A DNA stretch of 9,607 nucleotides, taken from contig CAMCHB010000037.1 in NCBI GenBank assembly GCA_945874585.1, positions 1-9,607 of the forward strand. The letters are read 5' to 3'. Below the pieces are notes generated by a model. The model saw nothing but the letters and a program-made list of their open reading frames with translations, was not told the DNA's origin and did not search any database. Both the position numbers and the translations under genes were made by a program. This stretch comes from an uncultured Clostridium sp. (GTDB lineage Bacteria; Bacillota; Clostridia; TANB77; CAG-508). The number at the start of each line of letters is the position of its first letter. Position 1 is the stretch's first letter. Positions 7,309 to 9,607 of this stretch are shown here, piece after piece.

Positions 7309-7827
7309 ATGAAAATAATAGTGCAAAAATACGGTGGAAAATTGGTAGCCGATGTTTCAAAAATAAGGCAGGTAGCGCACAAAATTGCAGACACATATCA
7401 GCAAGGAAATGCTGTAGTAGTTGTGGTATCAGCTATGGGGGATATGACAAATCAATTGGAAAAACAGGTATTATTATGTAGCCAGCATCCCAATAGAAGA
7501 GAAAAGGATGCCGTTTTGGCAGTAGGGGAACAAATTACGATTGGTATGCTTAGCATTACTTTACAAGAAATGGGCTATCGTGCTATTAGTTTTACAGGAT
7601 GGCAAGCAGGTATTCAAACCGATTCCCATTACCATGATGCTAACATTTTAAGAATTCAAACCAATAAAATACAAGAAAAATTGCAAGATGGTTATATTGT
7701 AATTGTAGCTGGTTTTCAAGGCGTAGATGCGAAAGAAAATATAACGACTCTTGGCAGACGGTGGTTCGGATACAACAGCGGTATGTTTAGCAGCTGCCCT
7801 GCAGGCAGATCGATGCGAAATTTATAA
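7309..7827 (+). pseudogene. Aspartate kinase homologue, 5' fragment (frameshifted)
   Basis: Aspartate kinase phosphorylates aspartate as the first step to lysine, threonine and methionine. Residues 1-150 align by eye with the family: IVQKYGG, VVVVVSAMGD, VGEQITIGML, FTGWQAGIQTDS, IVIVAGFQGVD, ITTLGR. At 7756-7760 (agacggtggt) the frame is lost inside the invariant GRGGSDTT motif; deleting one base there restores it into the fragment at 7751-8308. After the shift the frame reads about 22 unrelated residues to its stop. Residues 11-12 are Lys-Leu where the family has Ser/Thr-Ser (KFGGSS), and the substrate motif LSTGE reads LAVGE. ATG at 7309 has GAGGT at 7298-7302. The rejoined product would be 332 residues, short for the family (about 400). 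Probably a decaying gene, though a sequence error is not excluded. Confidence 0.75.
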
Positions 7828-8308
7828 GGATACCAAATGCATTTGTACAGCGGATCCCAAACTGATTCCACAAGCTAAAAAATTGCCACAATTGGATTAT
7901 AAACAAATGATGAAATTGGCTAAAATGGGAGCTAAAGTTATGGCAGCTAAGGCTATGCAAGAAGCGGAAAAAGCACAATTGACAGTGTGGGTTAAAGCGA
8001 TGGATAGTGAGAAAGAAGCTACCAAAATTAGTCAGGTATCTTACCAAGGAGAACAAATCATGGTTAGTTGTACCAAAAAGATGTTCTCTCCGACAAAAGA
8101 AATTCTTACATTTTTGAAGAATACACATCATAAATCAACAGAAAATATAGAACAGTACATGAAGCTTATTCTAAAGAAAAACAATGTAAAGGAATACCAA
8201 TGGAATCAGGACGAAATGACAATTTCCCTTATTGTTGATAAAGACATTTCTATGGACATATTTCAACAGGTTCATGAACAAGTGATTGAGAAAAAAGGCA
8301 GAGAATAA
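7751..8308 (+). pseudogene. Aspartate kinase homologue, 3' fragment (frameshifted)
   Basis: This continues the kinase begun at 7309. True homology starts at GGSDTTAVCLAAALQAD (from 7760); the nominal TTG at 7751 has no ribosome site and is not a real start. Recognisable parts are CEIYKDTKCICTADPKLIP and LAKMGAKVMAAKAM. Several family residues are changed: the usual YTDVDGVYTADPR nucleotide-binding segment reads YKDTKCICTADPK, and GAKVLHxRA reads GAKVMAAKA. Only about 85 residues follow the kinase core, where two ACT regulatory domains (~160 residues) are normal. The last strand, MTISLIVDKD, may be a remnant of one ACT domain. Altered motifs, missing ACT sequence and frameshift together suggest loss of aspartokinase activity. 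The stop lies in the loop of the terminator at 8292-8318. Confidence 0.72.
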
Positions 8309-8318
8309 CTGCCTTTTT
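8292..8318 (+). terminator. Intrinsic terminator overlapping the aspartokinase stop codon
   Basis: AAAAAGGCAG (8292-8301) pairs perfectly with CTGCCTTTTT (8309-8318) around a 7-base loop (8302-8308) that contains the TAA stop. Five T end the stem. Retention of this well-formed terminator shows the kinase was an independent unit and that yabP needs its own promoter downstream. Confidence 0.78.
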
Positions 8319-8433
8319 CTATGTGTAGCTGAAATTTGAATGAGACAAAATAGTTCTAAAAAGCAAAAGAGGTGAATATATATTACAGAGTTAAAGTTTT
8401 ACATAAAGAATGAAAAACGGAGGAGGGAAGGAA

Positions 8434-8730
8434 ATGACCTTAGAAGAAAGAACGATGCAAAATCAAAACACAGTACAAAATATTGTGCTGGAGAATAGAA
8501 AAAAACTAACCATTTCAGGTGTGTTAGATGTTTTAAGTTTTGATGACCAAATTGTCATATTGGAAACAGATTTAGGATTATTAACGGTAAAAGGAGAAGA
8601 TATTCGTATTCATAAATTAAGCATTGACACATCAGACGTTATTTTGGAAGGAGAAATTAACGATATGAGTTACTCATCCAAAAGCGAAAATAAGAAAGCA
8701 ACATCATTTTTGGGAAAAATATTTAAGTAA
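8434..8730 (+). CDS. yabP: Sporulation protein YabP
   Basis: YabP family protein, about 98 residues, matching the usual length of about 100. It shows the family pattern of an N-terminal polar segment, then LENRKKLTISGVLDVLSFDDQIVILETDLGLLTVKGEDIRIHKLSIDTSDVILEG split over residues 19-73, a beta-rich domain shared with YqfC-type sporulation proteins. It has no signal peptide or membrane helix. In Bacillus it belongs to the mother-cell sporulation programme; its biochemical role is not known. Start: I chose ATG 8434, because GGAGGAGGG at 8419-8427 precedes it at ideal distance; the in-frame ATG at 8410 lies upstream of that site and lacks one. yabQ follows after 15 bases. The usual upstream gene yabO (S4 RNA-binding protein) is absent here, replaced by the aspartokinase remnant. 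Confidence 0.93.
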   Translation: MTLEERTMQNQNTVQNIVLENRKKLTISGVLDVLSFDDQIVILETDLGLLTVKGEDIRIHKLSIDTSDVILEGEINDMSYSSKSENKKATSFLGKIFK

Positions 8731-8745
8731 TTTGAGGTAAAAAAA

Positions 8746-9252
8746 ATGAATGTACTTTTTGTCAATCAGATGAAAATTTTCTTTATTTTTGTATTGTGCG
8801 GTATGGTAATTGGCATTTTTTTTGATGTGTTTCGTATTCTAAGAAAAAGTTTTGCAACACCAGATTGGTTAACTTATGTAGAGGATGTTATGTTCTGGCT
8901 ATTGACTTGCTTTTTATTGGCATATACAATTTTTACCTATAACAATGGGGAAATTCGTTTTTATGTCATATTAGCTGTTTTGATAGGGACAATATTGTAT
9001 ATTTTAACAATTAGCCGTTATGTGGTGAAAACTTCGGTTGTTTGTATACGCTTTTTGAAAAAATGGATTTATTTATTACTTATAAGCCCTTTACAATGGT
9101 GCTGGAAACAAGTAAAAAAATGGATGTTAAGGCCTGCTGTTAAGCTGATTTTAAAAGGAGGAAAAAGCATAAAAAATTTAAAAGACCGAATCCGTCAAAA
9201 AATACCAAAAAAGCATGTAAAAAAAAGAAAAACAAAGAAGGAATTTATTTAA
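8746..9252 (+). CDS. yabQ: Spore cortex biosynthesis protein YabQ
   Basis: Membrane protein of 168 residues, needed in Bacillus for spore cortex formation in the outer forespore membrane. Hydrophobic helices lie at about 10-28 (FFIFVLCGMVIGIFFDVFRI), 44-64 (EDVMFWLLTCFLLAYTIF) and 71-92 (RFYVILAVLIGTILYILTIS). A fourth, weaker one is possible near 105-120. The motif GIFFDVFRILRK followed by an EDVMFW helix is characteristic of the family. The C-terminal ~50 residues are strongly basic (KKHVKKRKTKK), probably cytoplasmic. ATG 8746 has GAGGT at 8734-8738. Close spacing after yabP indicates one transcript. The family assignment rests on sequence pattern plus the yabP-yabQ-divIC order. Confidence 0.93.
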   Translation: MNVLFVNQMKIFFIFVLCGMVIGIFFDVFRILRKSFATPDWLTYVEDVMFWLLTCFLLAYTIFTYNNGEIRFYVILAVLIGTILYILTISRYVVKTSVVCIRFLKKWIYLLLISPLQWCWKQVKKWMLRPAVKLILKGGKSIKNLKDRIRQKIPKKHVKKRKTKKEFI

Positions 9253-9349
9253 TTTTGTAGAATATATAATATGTAAAAAGTGATGAATATGATCACAAAT
9301 GAAGAGAATATTGTATTTATTCGAAAAAATTGTTTAGAGGTTGTTTTAC

Positions 9350-9561
9350 ATGAGAAAAGGTTTTAAGTTCAAAAAATTATACAAAAATTTATTTTTTGCA
9401 TTCTTAATTATTTATGTTGCTTGTATTTTTATCAACCAACAAAAAACATTAGATTCTTATCAAAAAAATCAAGCTTATTATGAAGAGCAGATTAAAGAAG
9501 CAAAAGCATACAAAGAAAATCTAACAGAAATGAAAGATAATATCAATTCTCCAGAATACAT
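9350..9561 (+). CDS. divIC: DivIC/FtsB septum formation initiator, N-terminal part (truncated by contig end)
   Basis: Bitopic division protein that acts with FtsL and DivIB in the divisome. The visible ~70 residues are a short basic cytoplasmic N-terminus (RKGFKFKKLYK), one membrane helix at about 12-29 (NLFFAFLIIYVACIFI), then a polar coiled-coil stretch from about 31 to 65 and the family motif NSPEYI, normally followed by EKVAREKLG. ATG 9350 has AGAGG at 9336-9340. A 97-base gap separates it from yabQ; it holds TATAAT at 9265-9270 without a good -35 box, so a separate promoter is uncertain. The open frame continues to 9607, but codons after Ile71 (from 9562) are adapter and must not be taken as protein. 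The order yabP-yabQ-divIC is conserved in spore formers. Confidence 0.9.
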
Positions 9562-9607
9562 CTGTCTCTTATACACATCTGACGCTGCCGACGATATGCA
9601 GTGTGTA
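9562..9607. other. Illumina Nextera adapter read-through (not genomic)
   Basis: 9562-9580 equals the 19-base Tn5 mosaic end (CTGTCTCTTATACACATCT), and 9581-9594 (GACGCTGCCGACGA) completes the reverse complement of the Nextera read-1 adapter. 9595-9602 (TATGCAGT) is the reverse complement of i5 index ACTGCATA, and 9603-9607 (GTGTA) begins the reverse complement of the P5 side. All parts are in the correct order with no mismatch, so this is untrimmed library sequence. Recalled from known adapter sequences, not searched. Confidence 0.98.

Noticed and set aside
8372..8413. 13-codon frame from GTG 8372 with an ATGA junction to the upstream yabP ATG
   Set aside because: The ATG at 8410 is not the likely yabP start, and the peptide has no family resemblance; it does not look like a yabO remnant.
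9280..9296. Inverted repeat GTGAT-N7-ATCAC resembling a CRP/FNR site
   Set aside because: Half-site spacing does not fit CRP or FNR, arms are only five bases, and there is no clear promoter with which it would act.
9283..9366. 27-residue ORF before and overlapping the divIC start
   Set aside because: Poor ribosome site, no recognisable domain, and it overlaps a well-supported gene start.
1..9607. CRISPR array, tRNA/rRNA genes, insertion sequences
   Set aside because: No direct-repeat array, no tRNA-like or rRNA-like stretch and no transposase was seen on either strand.

Overview
The window looks like part of a contig from a low-GC, endospore-forming Clostridia, most likely Lachnospiraceae. 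The DNA is strongly AT-rich, all genes lie on the + strand, Shine-Dalgarno sites are GAGG/AGGTG-like, sporulation genes yabP and yabQ are present, and a small alarmone synthetase sits next to a two-component system. The organism call is inference from gene content, not a database match.

Layout. (1) 1-353: the C-terminal catalytic end of a XerD-type tyrosine recombinase, followed by an intrinsic terminator whose 3' arm also carries the -35 box of the next promoter. (2) 585-3077: a tightly coupled operon with a (p)ppGpp synthetase of the RelQ type, an OmpR-type response regulator and a membrane histidine kinase. The regulator is broken by a one-base frameshift between receiver and DNA-binding domains. 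(3) 3170-7170: miaB (tRNA methylthiotransferase) overlapping mutS (mismatch repair), closed by a terminator at 7212-7239. The usual partner mutL does not follow. (4) 7309-8308: a diverged aspartate kinase homologue with a one-base insertion in its GRGGSDTTA motif and several altered active-site motifs. It is probably a decaying gene and ends in a terminator overlapping its stop codon. (5) 8434-9561: yabP, yabQ and the start of divIC, the conserved sporulation and division cluster.

The last 46 bases (9562-9607) are not genomic. They match the Illumina Nextera (Tn5 mosaic end) adapter, then an 8-base index and the first bases of the P5 primer side. The contig end is therefore adapter read-through, and the divIC reading frame running off the edge carries a false C-terminus.

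I do not see a clearly new biological system. The points most worth checking are the adapter artefact, the two frameshifts (real decay or assembly error), the alarmone synthetase/two-component operon, and the terminator/promoter overlap upstream of it.
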